A model generated the notes under the pieces. That model saw only the letters and a list, made by a program, of their open reading frames with translations. It ran no database searches and was not told where the DNA came from. Made by a program: the position numbers and the translations under genes. A stretch of 64,000 bases of DNA from Persicirhabdus sediminis (lineage in GTDB: Bacteria; Verrucomicrobiota; Verrucomicrobiia; Verrucomicrobiales; Akkermansiaceae). The stretch lies in assembly GCF_016595495.1 (NCBI RefSeq), contig NZ_JAENIM010000032.1:1-64000 (forward strand), given 5' to 3'. Each line of letters begins with the position of its first letter. The first letter of the stretch is position 1. Shown here piece after piece: positions 8,253 to 17,413 of the stretch.

Positions 8253-9932
8253 ATGAACCCGAAAAAGAACTCGGACCAAAGTGCTAGAGAACCTATTAAA
8301 ACCGCTACACAAACTTTTCACCCGATGGCCCTTATCCGCTTCACCCAAATATTGCTTGTCACTTTTTGCCTGCACCTCCCGGCGCTCAGCAAGACGATCT
8401 ATGTCGATCAAACTAACGAAGAGGCAGATGCCGATGGCTCCAGCTGGCAAACTGCCTTTGCTGATATCCAGCCAGCTCTGGACGCGGCTATCCCCGGTGA
8501 TGAAATCTGGGTAGCCTCAGGCGTCTATCAGCCAACTCGGCTAGCTGTCGCGGACGACCCCAGATCTGCCAGCTTCCAGCTCTGCGGTGGAGTCACCATG
8601 CTGGGCGGTTTTCCTCCTCGCGGCGGCGACCAGAGCATCTCAGCTAGAGACCTAGACCTCTACCCCACTATCCTCTCTGGCGATCTGCCAGCTGGAGATC
8701 AACCCGACAGCAATGCCTATCACGTGGTCACCGCTACTGGTCTGATAGCGACCACCACCCTTAAGGGATTCATCATCGAAGATGGACGCGCCAATAGCTC
8801 CAATGAAAGAACTCATGAAACAGGCGGCGGCATTACCGCAACCGACAGCCTGCTGGATCTAATCAACTGCAGGGTGATTGGCAACGTCGGCACGTTTGGC
8901 GGCGGCATCGCGGCTAACAACTCAACCATCAATCTCATCAACTGCCTAATTTCTGGCAACGCGGGTTTATTTGCCGCCGGCTGCTATTTCACTAACAATA
9001 GCGTAGCCAACATCATCAACTGCACCATTACCGAGAATGCCACAGGTTACACAGGTGCTGGTATCTATTACGAAAATAGCACGCTGCATATTAACAACTC
9101 CATCCTGTGGAGCAATTACCTGATCCAGTCAGGCAAGACCATCGGTGATTCTAACTTAGCCGTCTCCATATACGTGCCTATCTTACCGGTCGATTACGCC
9201 ACAGGGAGTGAGAAATTCACCATCAAGAATTCTATCATTGAGTCATCCGGCGGATCAGAAAACTGGCTAGTCTATAATGGCCTAGACGGCGGTAACAACA
9301 TCGACAGTAACCCGCATTTCATCTCCCCTGCCCACCCAATCACCGTGCCCAACAAAGGCGGCAACTACAAACTTTTAGTGACATCGCCCGCGCTCAACAG
9401 CGGCGACGGCGTAGCTAGAAGCAGTGCCAACCCAACAGAATCCGATATCATCGGCAAGCCAAGGTTCATGGGCGTCATCGACCTAGGTGCCTACGAAGGG
9501 GCCGAGCTCTACAGTTTCTCCAAACTCTATCCAGAGCTTCCTCCTGGGGTCGACAGCAACGGCAACGGTAATTCTAACTACCATGACTACGTCACTGGTA
9601 ACGATCCACGCAGCGATTCCTATCAAACACCAAATACACCACGTATGGTGGGCGACAACCAAATTGTCTTTGAATACCTAGCAGAGCACTTGGCGGATGA
9701 TGTGAATATCTACTTTGAAAAATCCACCAACTTGAAGGATTGGACAACCATGGCTGAAGGCGCTGACTACACCGTGATTTCAGACCTAACGATAGGGACT
9801 CGTCAGCAGAAAACGATCAAAGTGCTTCATCAAAAAAGATCTATCTCACAGCAATTCTATCGCTACCGCAGCGAGCTCACGCCGATAGAACAACCAGCTG
9901 ACAATTCATCCACCGCCAAGAAGGCGAATTAG
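8253..9932 (+). CDS. Secreted right-handed beta-helix (choice-of-anchor Q-type) protein
   Basis: This 559-residue protein has an N-terminal hydrophobic export signal at about residues 26-47. KTIYVDQTNEEADADGSSW, AFADIQPALDAA and GDEIWVASGVYQPT follow, which is the DUF1565/beta-helix opening of choice-of-anchor Q proteins. The middle part contains repeated GGGI.A.NS, NLINCLISGNAG and IINCTITENATG turns typical of parallel beta-helices (Pmp-like repeats). The C-terminal part resembles the VDSNGNGNSNYHDYV dockerin-like/EF-hand segment common in PVC secreted proteins. It is likely surface-exposed or released; the ligand is unknown. Confidence 0.8.
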   Translation: MNPKKNSDQSAREPIKTATQTFHPMALIRFTQILLVTFCLHLPALSKTIYVDQTNEEADADGSSWQTAFADIQPALDAAIPGDEIWVASGVYQPTRLAVADDPRSASFQLCGGVTMLGGFPPRGGDQSISARDLDLYPTILSGDLPAGDQPDSNAYHVVTATGLIATTTLKGFIIEDGRANSSNERTHETGGGITATDSLLDLINCRVIGNVGTFGGGIAANNSTINLINCLISGNAGLFAAGCYFTNNSVANIINCTITENATGYTGAGIYYENSTLHINNSILWSNYLIQSGKTIGDSNLAVSIYVPILPVDYATGSEKFTIKNSIIESSGGSENWLVYNGLDGGNNIDSNPHFISPAHPITVPNKGGNYKLLVTSPALNSGDGVARSSANPTESDIIGKPRFMGVIDLGAYEGAELYSFSKLYPELPPGVDSNGNGNSNYHDYVTGNDPRSDSYQTPNTPRMVGDNQIVFEYLAEHLADDVNIYFEKSTNLKDWTTMAEGADYTVISDLTIGTRQQKTIKVLHQKRSISQQFYRYRSELTPIEQPADNSSTAKKAN

Positions 9933-10025
9933 CTAACAAAGGTCAGCTAGCTAGCTGAAATCAACTCAGACAATACCATTTGCGCCGTCAAACCGTAGGC
10001 TTGGCAAACCGCGCTAATAGTATGA

Positions 10026-10421
10026 TTAAGCATTATCCTTAGCGCGCACAAAAATTCCCCACTGAATCAAGGCCAGCGGTAAGCAACTCAGCAGCCAAGC
10101 AAATGATAAGGTGGCGGAGCTTTTCAAAAACCACGGTTCACGGTTTTTCTTTCCCCATAAGACGTAGAAACCAATCAAGGATCCAAGTAAGCCAACCATC
10201 AAACCAGTCCCCCCTGCCTTAAATGCAAAGTCGATATACGGTGAGATGTCTGCCTCTGAGTTATCCGCAGCCCCGCTCAGATGATTGAAGCTCAGAATGA
10301 TCGCAAAAGCGGTAGCAAACACCGCAAGCAAATGCACTCCTTGTAGGGCGACCGCCGCAACAGCTAACTTATGACCACTGCGGCTAGCTAACTTCCCATC
10401 AACTTTTTTGCTAGTTTCCAT
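10026..10421 (-). CDS. Small membrane protein of unknown function
   Basis: This 131-residue protein has three predicted transmembrane helices: VAAVALQGVHLLAVFATAFAII, GGTGLMVGLLGSLIGFYVLW and SATLSFAWLLSCLPLALIQW. The N-terminus is basic and cytoplasmic. No named family is recognised. It lies between a beta-helix protein and hemL, and there is no evidence of shared function. Confidence 0.6.
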   Translation of the reverse strand: METSKKVDGKLASRSGHKLAVAAVALQGVHLLAVFATAFAIILSFNHLSGAADNSEADISPYIDFAFKAGGTGLMVGLLGSLIGFYVLWGKKNREPWFLKSSATLSFAWLLSCLPLALIQWGIFVRAKDNA

Positions 10422-10498
10422 TTACCAAAAATCTAGCTAGCTGACATGAACTCGTCAACACCCAACCTAACAAATCATGTTTACGCTACTAAATTTAC

Positions 10499-10532
10499 AA
10501 AAAATGACCCAGCCGGCACGAGTCCAGCTGGG
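10499..10532 (-). terminator. Probable terminator of hemL
   Basis: Read on the minus strand, CCCAGC...GCTGGG forms a GC-rich stem just after the hemL stop and is followed by TCATTTTTTG. Confidence 0.65.
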
Positions 10533-10559
10533 CATTGATTTGAAATCTATCACCAACGA

Positions 10560-11843
10560 TTAGATCTTACCAAGGGCCACATTCATGGCCTCTAGCGTAT
10601 CGTCGATATCATCATTGCTGTGAGCCATGCTGATGAAGCCAGTCTCGTACGGGCTTGGCGCCACATACACGCCCTGCTCGAGCATGGAGTAGAAGTATTT
10701 CTTAAATGGCTCTTTCTCACAAGTCATCACGGAGTCGAGGTTGATGATCTCCTGCTCAGTGAAGAATAGGCAATACATTGAGCCCACACGGTTGAACTTA
10801 TAACCGAGACCTTTTTCCTGCAGAATGCCGCGCACGCCAGCTTCCAGACGCGCACCGAGTTCTTCTAATCTCTGGTATCCAGACTGTCTATCTAGCTCTC
10901 TCAGCTGGGCCAAACCAGCTGCCATTGCCAGCGGGTTGCCGCTGAGTGTACCAGCCTGATAGACAGGACCATCAGGAGCGAGGAAATCCATCACGTCAGC
11001 GCGACCACCAAAGGCTCCAACAGGAAGTCCTCCACCAATCACTTTACCCATTGCCGTTAGATCTGGCATCAGCCCTTCGAGCTCTTGCACGCCGCCTTTA
11101 GCCACGCGGAAGCCAGTCATCACTTCATCCATAATGAAGAGAGCTCCGTGCTTTTTAGTAATGTCACGCATCAGCTGCATGAAGCCCGGCTGAGGTAAAA
11201 TCAATCCAGCATTGGCTGGATAGGCCTCGACGATCACCGCTGCAATCTGGTCGCCCATTTTAGCAAAGAGCTCTTCTAACTTACCCGCGTCGTTGTACGG
11301 AAGGATGATGGTTTCTGCGGCAAATGCATTAGGAATACCAGCTGAGTCAGGCTCACCATGAGTCAGCGCACCTGATCCAGCTGCTACTAACAAACTGTCC
11401 ACATGACCGTGATAACAACCGTCAAATTTCACCACCTTATCGCGACCAGTGAATCCACGAGCCAGGCGAATTGCCGACATGGTCGCTTCGGTTCCTGAGT
11501 TCACCATGCGAACTTTTTCTACTGACGGCACCCAGTCAACGACCTTGTTAGCCATCTCTACTTCGTACGGGTTAGGGATGCCAAAAGAAACACCTTCTTT
11601 AGCTGCTGCGTGCACGGCTTCGATCACTGAAGTTGGAGCGTGACCAAGAATCGCTGGCCCCCATGTGCCCACGTAGTCGATCATCTTGTTGCCGTCGACA
11701 TCTTCAATGCGAGAGCCCTTGGCGCGACGCACGAAAAATGGATCTCCATCTACATTACGAAATGCGCGAACTGGTGAGTTCACGCCACCAGGAATCACTT
11801 TTTTAGCGGCTGCAAAGAGCTTCTGCGATAAGTCGGTCTTCAT
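10560..11843 (-). CDS. hemL: Glutamate-1-semialdehyde 2,1-aminomutase
   Basis: HemL is a PLP enzyme converting glutamate-1-semialdehyde to 5-aminolevulinate in the C5 haem pathway. The protein has 427 residues, full length. Signatures are PGGVNSPVRAFRNV at the N-terminus, MVNSGTEATMSAIRLARG, and FIMDEVMTGFRVA. The PLP lysine motif TAMGKVIGGGLPVGAFGG lies around residue 267, and the C-terminal half holds QAGTLSGNPLAMAAG. Together with hemN at 58.6 kb, it supports a complete haem route in this genome. Confidence 0.96.
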   Translation of the reverse strand: MKTDLSQKLFAAAKKVIPGGVNSPVRAFRNVDGDPFFVRRAKGSRIEDVDGNKMIDYVGTWGPAILGHAPTSVIEAVHAAAKEGVSFGIPNPYEVEMANKVVDWVPSVEKVRMVNSGTEATMSAIRLARGFTGRDKVVKFDGCYHGHVDSLLVAAGSGALTHGEPDSAGIPNAFAAETIILPYNDAGKLEELFAKMGDQIAAVIVEAYPANAGLILPQPGFMQLMRDITKKHGALFIMDEVMTGFRVAKGGVQELEGLMPDLTAMGKVIGGGLPVGAFGGRADVMDFLAPDGPVYQAGTLSGNPLAMAAGLAQLRELDRQSGYQRLEELGARLEAGVRGILQEKGLGYKFNRVGSMYCLFFTEQEIINLDSVMTCEKEPFKKYFYSMLEQGVYVAPSPYETGFISMAHSNDDIDDTLEAMNVALGKI

Positions 11844-12117
11844 GCCGAGAAAATGAGCCAGCTAGCCGCCCGCTGCAATGCCAAAATAGCGACATCAGAG
11901 AATCGCACACATTCCTCACCAAGACAGCCTTCCAGCCAGCTGTCTGACGGTTGGGCTAACAATTCACCCACATCCTAACTTTGAACTTTGCGCAATGCGC
12001 GCCACTCTGTGCAATTCTCATTGCTCCACGCTGCTGCCGGTAACCTAATGAAACATCTTGCGGATAACTCATTAACGGTTAAACTCTAGGGATTAGTTTC
12101 AGAAACCATCATTTCCC

Positions 12118-12774
12118 ATGGATAACAAACCCATCAATTCAGAGCCTAGCCATCTAACTCGGCGCAAGTTCATTCATACAACGACAGCTGGAGTCACCGG
12201 CGCCATTCTCAGTCAATCATCAGCCTTTGCAGATACCAAACAAGTCCCATCAGCTAAAGAGAACCAAAATAACAAAACCATGAATAATTATCCCAAAACA
12301 TTCTCCCATATTGGATTGTCCGTCCCTAACCTCGATGAAGCCGTCAAATTCTACGAAGAAGTAATGGGCTGGTACACCATCATGAAACCTACTCTAGTAG
12401 AGGAAGAATCTGAAACTGCGATCGGCCAAATGTGCATTGATGTTTTTGGCACCGACTGGGGTTCATTCAAAATCGCCCACCTATCTACTGGTGATAAAAT
12501 CGGTATCGAAATATTTGAATTCAAAAATAACAAAAAACCAGACGACTTTGAGTACTGGAAAACTGGCACATTCCACTTCTGCGTGCAGGATCCTAACATC
12601 GAGGCATTAGTTGAAAAAATAGTCGCCCACGGCGGCAAACAACGCATGCCTATCAGAGAGTACTACCCTAACGAAAAACCATACAAAATGGTCTACGTTG
12701 AAGATCCATTTGGCGTAGTCTTTGAGATTTATACTCACAGCTACGAGCTGACCTATTCACAGGGTGCTTACTAA
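12118..12774 (+). CDS. Tat-exported VOC (glyoxalase-like) family protein
   Basis: This 218-residue protein has a twin-arginine signal, LTRRKFIHTTTAG, followed by a hydrophobic stretch and an Ala-Phe-Ala cleavage-like site at about residue 40. From residue about 60 there is one VOC module: FSHIGLSVPNLDEAVKFYEEV, FKIAHLSTGDKIGIEIFEF, FHFCVQDPNIEALVEKI and VYVEDPFGVVFEIYTH. This gives His/Glu metal-ligand candidates in each beta-alpha-beta-beta-beta half. An internal ATG at 12280 would give a cytoplasmic 164-residue form. Substrate unknown; lactoylglutathione lyase-type chemistry is only a family-level guess. Confidence 0.85.
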   Translation: MDNKPINSEPSHLTRRKFIHTTTAGVTGAILSQSSAFADTKQVPSAKENQNNKTMNNYPKTFSHIGLSVPNLDEAVKFYEEVMGWYTIMKPTLVEEESETAIGQMCIDVFGTDWGSFKIAHLSTGDKIGIEIFEFKNNKKPDDFEYWKTGTFHFCVQDPNIEALVEKIVAHGGKQRMPIREYYPNEKPYKMVYVEDPFGVVFEIYTHSYELTYSQGAY

Positions 12775-12883
12775 GAATACCTAACATCAGGTTGAAGTCA
12801 GCTGGACAGTATGGCGCAACAAGCGCCATCCAGCTAACTAGATCTGTCGCTAAATTTCAGCTCGTTGATCTATTTCCTTTCGC

Positions 12884-14107
12884 CTAACTTGTACCGCGAA
12901 ATCCGCGCAAGCTGTAGAGTTTGCTAGGACTTTCAGCTGGCTGGCCAGCTGAGGTGATAGCTTTGGCGCCTTGCTTGCGTTTCTTGCCAAACTTTTTGCG
13001 GTGAGTTCTGAATTGATTGTTGATGAAGGATTTGCCGCCGATGGCCACGCCGTCGGTGAAGTATTTTATTTTGTGCCGCAGTAGTTCGGCGGGTGAGATT
13101 TTGCCCTCTCTAGCACGTTCATTTTCTAGCTGGGATTTGGCATTATCATTAGTCACGGCGGCATCTTCTATCAGCCAGAGTCGGTAGCGATGGGCGTTTT
13201 TCTTCCAGCTAGTTTGCGCTACGCGCATCACCTCGCAGAGCCCGTAGCGACAGCGTTTGCTGCCAGCTAGCGCGGCGGCGTAACCGCACCAGCGGTAGTC
13301 TTTTGGATCGCTAACAATGCCAGCCCTAACTGGATTAAGATCGATGTAGGCGGCGATGGCGTGCAGCGCGGTGAAATCTTCACCAGTTTCGTGTTCGGCG
13401 GTTTTATTAGTAGATTCTACCAATACGCTTTTGTAACGGCCCATCCAAAGCGCGCCGCGCCTTCCGTGAGTTTTGTTATACCACCGGCTGTAGCGCTCTT
13501 TGAGTTCTTTGACGAATTTTTCTAAATTACAAAATCGCTCTTTGTATTTAGTTAGTTGCTCATCAGCGTAGCGCTCCATGCCATTGGCACGCATGTGCGC
13601 CAGCTCGGCTCGCAGCTGGCTGATGTACGCTTTGCTATACAGCGTTCGCAGGTGCTCGATCAGCCGCTCTTCCCCTTGCTGCTTGGTTTGCGACGGTCTT
13701 TCATCTGGCCGACCTTGTGACTCATAGGCTTCAAATTTGGCATTGAATTTCACCCTGCTAGGGACGCGAATGAGCAAGTGAAAGTGGTTATCCATCAAAC
13801 AATAAGTCAGGATCTTTATTCCTGAAAAGCGCGCCATACGCCACATGATGCGCAAAAACGCTTCTTTTTCTTGGTCGCCAAACAGGTAATCTCCACCCGC
13901 CGTGCGGCTCATCACATGATAACAATACGAGTGCCGATCATCGCCAACAATGCGCACATGCCCGCCAGACGGCGGCGCACAAATCATGCCCGCCGCGCCA
14001 CCAGAAAAACCCGTTTTACAATCCGCCAGCTGTAGCGGCGTTAGCGGCTTCGTTTCCGCTGTTTTTTGCTGATTATGCAATGGTTCTGGAGATTTCACAA
14101 TCACCAA
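12884..14107 (-). CDS. REP-associated tyrosine transposase (RAYT, Y1/HUH fold)
   Basis: The protein has 407 residues. The HUH metal-binding motif is visible in LMDNHFHLLIRVP, preceded by CYHVMSRTAGGDYLF, the standard RAYT opening. Downstream come RYSRWYNKTHGRRGALWMGRY (candidate catalytic Tyr region) and AAYIDLNPVRAGIVSDP. RAYTs are usually single-copy, host-domesticated enzymes that mobilise short palindromic REP elements. Candidate hairpins lie just 5' of this gene and elsewhere in the window. The Lys/Arg-rich C-terminus probably contacts DNA. Confidence 0.9.
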   Translation of the reverse strand: MVIVKSPEPLHNQQKTAETKPLTPLQLADCKTGFSGGAAGMICAPPSGGHVRIVGDDRHSYCYHVMSRTAGGDYLFGDQEKEAFLRIMWRMARFSGIKILTYCLMDNHFHLLIRVPSRVKFNAKFEAYESQGRPDERPSQTKQQGEERLIEHLRTLYSKAYISQLRAELAHMRANGMERYADEQLTKYKERFCNLEKFVKELKERYSRWYNKTHGRRGALWMGRYKSVLVESTNKTAEHETGEDFTALHAIAAYIDLNPVRAGIVSDPKDYRWCGYAAALAGSKRCRYGLCEVMRVAQTSWKKNAHRYRLWLIEDAAVTNDNAKSQLENERAREGKISPAELLRHKIKYFTDGVAIGGKSFINNQFRTHRKKFGKKRKQGAKAITSAGQPAESPSKLYSLRGFRGTS

Positions 14108-14142
14108 TATCGCACAGAATCAATGGCTTGCATCTAAAAAAT

Positions 14143-14171
14143 GCCGTACATCTTTTGGTTGCACATACGGC
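14143..14171. repeat. Hairpin 5' of the RAYT gene (REP-like candidate)
   Basis: The inverted repeat GCCGTA...TACGGC has an approximately 17-nt loop and lies 36 bp upstream of the RAYT start. Its closeness to the transposase suggests a REP-like substrate; no copy number can be given from one window. Confidence 0.4.
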
Positions 14172-14280
14172 GCTAAAGCTTGAGAATTCGATGTAAAATC
14201 AGGCTGTAGCTGGCAGCCCAGCAGCCCCGTGCTGAAATCTCTGCATGTTTTCTAGCAGTGCTAGCAGTGCTGGTGTCAAA

Positions 14281-14404
14281 AAAAAATGCACGGCATTTTT
14301 TACGGAGATGAGGCCTAATCCCATATATCTAGGTCATTCCTCTCAAATCCCCCAAAACTCTTTTCGGGTTTTCCCTGGAAAATATCCATGCCTGCCCAGC
14401 TGGC
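14281..14404. repeat. Diverged copy of the palindrome-headed element seen at 1073 and 1318
   Basis: It opens with AAAAAATGCACGGCATTTTTT. It then shares, in the same order and over nearly the same length (about 120 bp), a TATA-rich block, CTCAAAT, TTTTCGGGTTTT.CTGG and a closing CCAGCTGG with the non-coding half of the cysE-linked duplication. The similarity is patchy, so it is an old copy or a related family member. Confidence 0.5.
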
Positions 14405-14430
14405 GCCAGCTACCTGAGCCCATGATTATC

Positions 14431-14928
14431 TTATCGCAGGGCGACATCGACGCCGTTTTGGCGCGCTAGCTCGGCTAGCTGGCTAGTTTCGCCTGCTATG
14501 GTATGGTCAGGTAGCCACAGGTGCTGGCGTTTATCGAAATAGATCAAAACTCCAGCTGGAAAAACAACCAGCTCGTAGACCTTGTCCCACGCGACCTCGG
14601 AGGAAAATGAGGCGCCAGCCATGCTGATGCCAGCTGGGGAGAATTCGTAGCTGACCAGCTCGCCGTAGCCAGCTGAGCCACGCATTCTGCGCAGGTAGAG
14701 GATTTTCCAGATGATGGGTCGCACGAGCGCGAAGGTGCCAACCATGATGGACAAGACAGCCATCATTTCAGGCCCCACCATGATCATGGTGTAGCCGCCG
14801 TAGGCGAGGCAACCGATGGCCACAAGTGTACGCAAAAGCAGCCAAAAACGCCAGCGGTGCCAGGCGTGTTTGGCGTACGCGTGGGCGTAGACTTCATCGT
14901 GAAACTGTGATTGCGCGGTGATGGTCAT
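14431..14928 (-). CDS. YcxB-like membrane protein
   Basis: The protein has 165 residues. Two adjacent transmembrane helices at about residues 27-70 (FWLLLRTLVAIGCLAYGGY and MAVLSIMVGTFALVRPIIW) are followed by a soluble domain with YEFSPAGISMAGASFSSEVAWDKVYEL and VLIYFDKRQHLWLPDHTI. This is the YcxB-like C-terminal layout. The function of the family is unknown. It lies 50 bp from truA on the same strand and could be cotranscribed. Confidence 0.8.
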   Translation of the reverse strand: MTITAQSQFHDEVYAHAYAKHAWHRWRFWLLLRTLVAIGCLAYGGYTMIMVGPEMMAVLSIMVGTFALVRPIIWKILYLRRMRGSAGYGELVSYEFSPAGISMAGASFSSEVAWDKVYELVVFPAGVLIYFDKRQHLWLPDHTIAGETSQLAELARQNGVDVALR

Positions 14929-14978
14929 CGTTTTCAGCTGGCTGTAAATAGGATCTAGGGTGGGATTTAATAAATGGC

Positions 14979-15734
14979 TTAATAGTCTACACTGACCAGG
15001 CTGAGGCCGTCGGCAGGTGCGCAGAGTGGAGATTTACCATTGGGCAATGATGCCTCTTGGTCGAGTAATGCTTGGAAATCGTCCATGCGCAGTCGCCCTT
15101 GAGCCACCTGCACGGCGGCGCCAACCATCAGACGGACCATTTTGTACATAAATCCATCACCAGTGAAAATTAAGCGGTAACCACCGTCGATCACCTCAAA
15201 GCGCGACTCGGTGATGGTTCTCACGTAATCAGTCGATGCGGTTTCGTTGCCTCGGTTGGCGGCAAATGCCTTGTAATCGTGGGTGCCTAGATACACCTCC
15301 AGCGCTTGTTCCAAGGTGACGGGATCAAGCAGACGTGGCAGGTGCCAAGCGAGGCCAGCTTTGAGCGGCGGCAAGATGGGCTCGAGACACAGCTCGTATT
15401 GGTAGGTTTTGGCTTTGGCGGAAAATCTAGCGTGAAATGTTTCGGCGACTTCTTGGCAGTCGAGCACGCGGATGGCAGCTGGCAGCTTAGTATTCAGCGC
15501 AGGCACCCAGTTGTATGGGTTCATGGAAATCTCAGCTGGCGGCACAAAGCTGGCAACTTGGCCAAATGCACTCACTCCTGAATCAGTGCGGCCAGAACCT
15601 TGAATTCGCACTGGCTGCTTGGCCACCTCAGCCATCGCTTTTTCTAATAAGTCCTGCACGGTATTTCCGCACGGCTGCGACTGCCAGCCCTCAAACGGGC
15701 GGCCATCATAGGCGATGGTTAATTTCAAATTCAT
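14979..15734 (-). CDS. truA: tRNA pseudouridine(38-40) synthase
   Basis: TruA isomerises uridines 38-40 in the tRNA anticodon arm. The protein has 251 residues, the usual length. GSGRTDSGVSA contains the catalytic Asp51, and AYDGRPFEGWQSQP, FHARFSAKAKTYQYEL and GDGFMYKMVRLMVG are further TruA blocks. The start ATG at 15734 fits the family N-terminus (MNLKLTIAYDG). Confidence 0.95.
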   Translation of the reverse strand: MNLKLTIAYDGRPFEGWQSQPCGNTVQDLLEKAMAEVAKQPVRIQGSGRTDSGVSAFGQVASFVPPAEISMNPYNWVPALNTKLPAAIRVLDCQEVAETFHARFSAKAKTYQYELCLEPILPPLKAGLAWHLPRLLDPVTLEQALEVYLGTHDYKAFAANRGNETASTDYVRTITESRFEVIDGGYRLIFTGDGFMYKMVRLMVGAAVQVAQGRLRMDDFQALLDQEASLPNGKSPLCAPADGLSLVSVDY

Positions 15735-16053
15735 AAGCTGATTCTAATCAGTGAGGGTTGCCCGCTTGGTGTACACGCCAGCAATGACGATGCAATACGA
15801 TTTTTAACCGCTATTTAACACACGGATAAAAGTTAAGTGAAAGGTTTTAGTTGACCTAGGGAACTACTTCTTAATACATCACACGTATCACGCCCGATTG
15901 AAGATTGGTAAGCCAAATTCAACAATCGACATTGATGCGAGTCACAAAAACGATCGCGAAGGCAGTCTAGCTGATGAACTTCACCGGTGACCCATCACCG
16001 TCATTGCCAGATTCGCCTCCAGCCAGATAGCAGAAAGATAAACCTAACCCATT
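15735..16053. other. Intergenic region without recognised gene
   Basis: This 319-bp spacer separates truA from a divergent zinc-ribbon membrane protein. It presumably contains both promoters. No hairpin terminator, RNA gene or repeat stands out. Confidence 0.4.
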
Positions 16054-16500
16054 ATGAATCATTATCCTAAACTCCTAAAAAAGGATCGATTTTCCTCACC
16101 ATGGCTACTCATCACCTTGAGCAGCCTGTTGATCTTGCGTTACGCCGCCATGTTCGGCGTCGCCACCTGTCTCGCGCTTACTTACTTTATGCGCGATCAA
16201 GTTTACCTGTATGCCGCTGGCTGCTGTGCCATCGTCATTATCTTCAGCTTGATTGTCGCTGGCGCGGAATCTCATAAGATCCTCTGCCGCCACTGCCGCA
16301 GCCCGTTCATGAAATCCTCATCAAGCCGCCGCGACAAACGTGCGGCGCGCTGGCTGGGCAGCTACCGACTCCCTGCAGCCGTTCAGGTCCTCTTTATGGG
16401 GAGCTGCAAGTGCTCACACTGCAACGGCCGCAATAATGTGTTCTCATCTAAACCGCAAAAGGAGCACTCACCTGCCGCGCAGCATCGCCGTCGGGCGTAA
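16054..16500 (+). CDS. Membrane protein with C-terminal Cys pairs (zinc-ribbon-like)
   Basis: This 148-residue protein has two predicted transmembrane helices at about residues 17-43 and 50-70. A short cytoplasmic part with CRHC and, about 40 residues later, CKCSHC can form a four-Cys zinc site. No named family is recognised. Its 3' end overlaps the convergent tsaE gene by about 50 bp, so the last residues (KPQKEHSPAAQHRRRA) are encoded opposite tsaE. Confidence 0.55.
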   Translation: MNHYPKLLKKDRFSSPWLLITLSSLLILRYAAMFGVATCLALTYFMRDQVYLYAAGCCAIVIIFSLIVAGAESHKILCRHCRSPFMKSSSSRRDKRAARWLGSYRLPAAVQVLFMGSCKCSHCNGRNNVFSSKPQKEHSPAAQHRRRA

Positions 16501-16879
16501 TTTCCACCCAATTGGTCTCAGGTGGCATCAGATCGGCAAATCGATCTGCCCACTCGACGACCACCACACCTCCTTCGTCGAGGTATTCGTCCCAGCCGAT
16601 GCGCAATAGCTCATCGGCTGATTCCATTCTATAGAGGTCGAGATGGAACATCGGCAGCCGTCCGCCGACGTATTCGTGTAATAAAGTAAAGGTTGGGCTA
16701 GTAACTTCACCCTCGTGGCCCAGTCCACGCGCCATTCCTTTAGACAGGTGCGTCTTGCCCATACCGAGCCCGCCAACTAGGGCGATCACTTCGCCGCCTT
16801 TGAAGCTCTTGGCCCACTGCGCCCCTAAGTCGATCATAGCCTGTGCTCCGGCCACTACTTGCACATTCGCGTTTTCCAT
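16448..16879 (-). CDS. tsaE: tRNA threonylcarbamoyladenosine biosynthesis ATPase
   Basis: TsaE is the ATPase of the TsaBDE complex that installs t6A37 in ANN-decoding tRNAs. The protein has 143 residues. Walker A GGLGMGKT lies at residues 36-43, then VTSPTFTLLHEY and HLDLYRM, and the GWDEYL and VVVVEWADRF blocks. The tsaB and tsaD partners are not in this window. Confidence 0.94.
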   Translation of the reverse strand: MENANVQVVAGAQAMIDLGAQWAKSFKGGEVIALVGGLGMGKTHLSKGMARGLGHEGEVTSPTFTLLHEYVGGRLPMFHLDLYRMESADELLRIGWDEYLDEGGVVVVEWADRFADLMPPETNWVEITPDGDAARQVSAPFAV

Positions 16880-17077
16880 GTAATGTCACTAGCCTACGGT
16901 TTCCAGCTTGGTCAACCGTAGAAACAAAACTCATTCATAGAGATGGTCCGAAAGAAAAATGCAGGTTTTATGAAATTAATGCTTGCCCCTAAGGCCACCC
17001 TGTGGTGAATTCCCCGCCCCGTCACGCCGGCAGACTTCTTCTACCGCGGACAAAACATGTCAACCAGGGATAGAATC

Positions 17078-17389
17078 ATGGCATACGCAGTTTTTAAAAC
17101 AGGCGGCAAGCAATACCGCGTACAAGAAGGCGACAAGATCGACGTAGAGAAGATCAATGTTGAAGCAGGTGAAGAGGCTACCTTTAACGAGGTTCTCTTG
17201 GTAAATGACGGAGAGAACACCACTATTGGTGCTCCTTTCATCGATGGTGCTAAAGTCACCGCCAAAGTTGTCGAGCAGTTCCGCGGCAAAAAAGGCGTTG
17301 CTTTTAAGTTCAAGCGTCGTCAGGGCTACCACAAGACCAAAGGTTATCGTCGTTCCCTTACTAAGCTGGAAATCACCAACATCGCATAA
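17078..17389 (+). CDS. rplU: 50S ribosomal protein L21
   Basis: This 103-residue protein begins MAYAVFKTGGKQYRVQEGD, the standard L21 N-terminus. The ATG at 17078 is therefore chosen over the in-frame ATG at 17057. RRQGYHKTKGYRRSLTKLEI is the conserved C-terminal block. It is followed 24 bp later by rpmA, the usual L21-L27 pair. Confidence 0.97.
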   Translation: MAYAVFKTGGKQYRVQEGDKIDVEKINVEAGEEATFNEVLLVNDGENTTIGAPFIDGAKVTAKVVEQFRGKKGVAFKFKRRQGYHKTKGYRRSLTKLEITNIA

Positions 17390-17413
17390 TTAATCTCATA
17401 ACCATTACTTACT

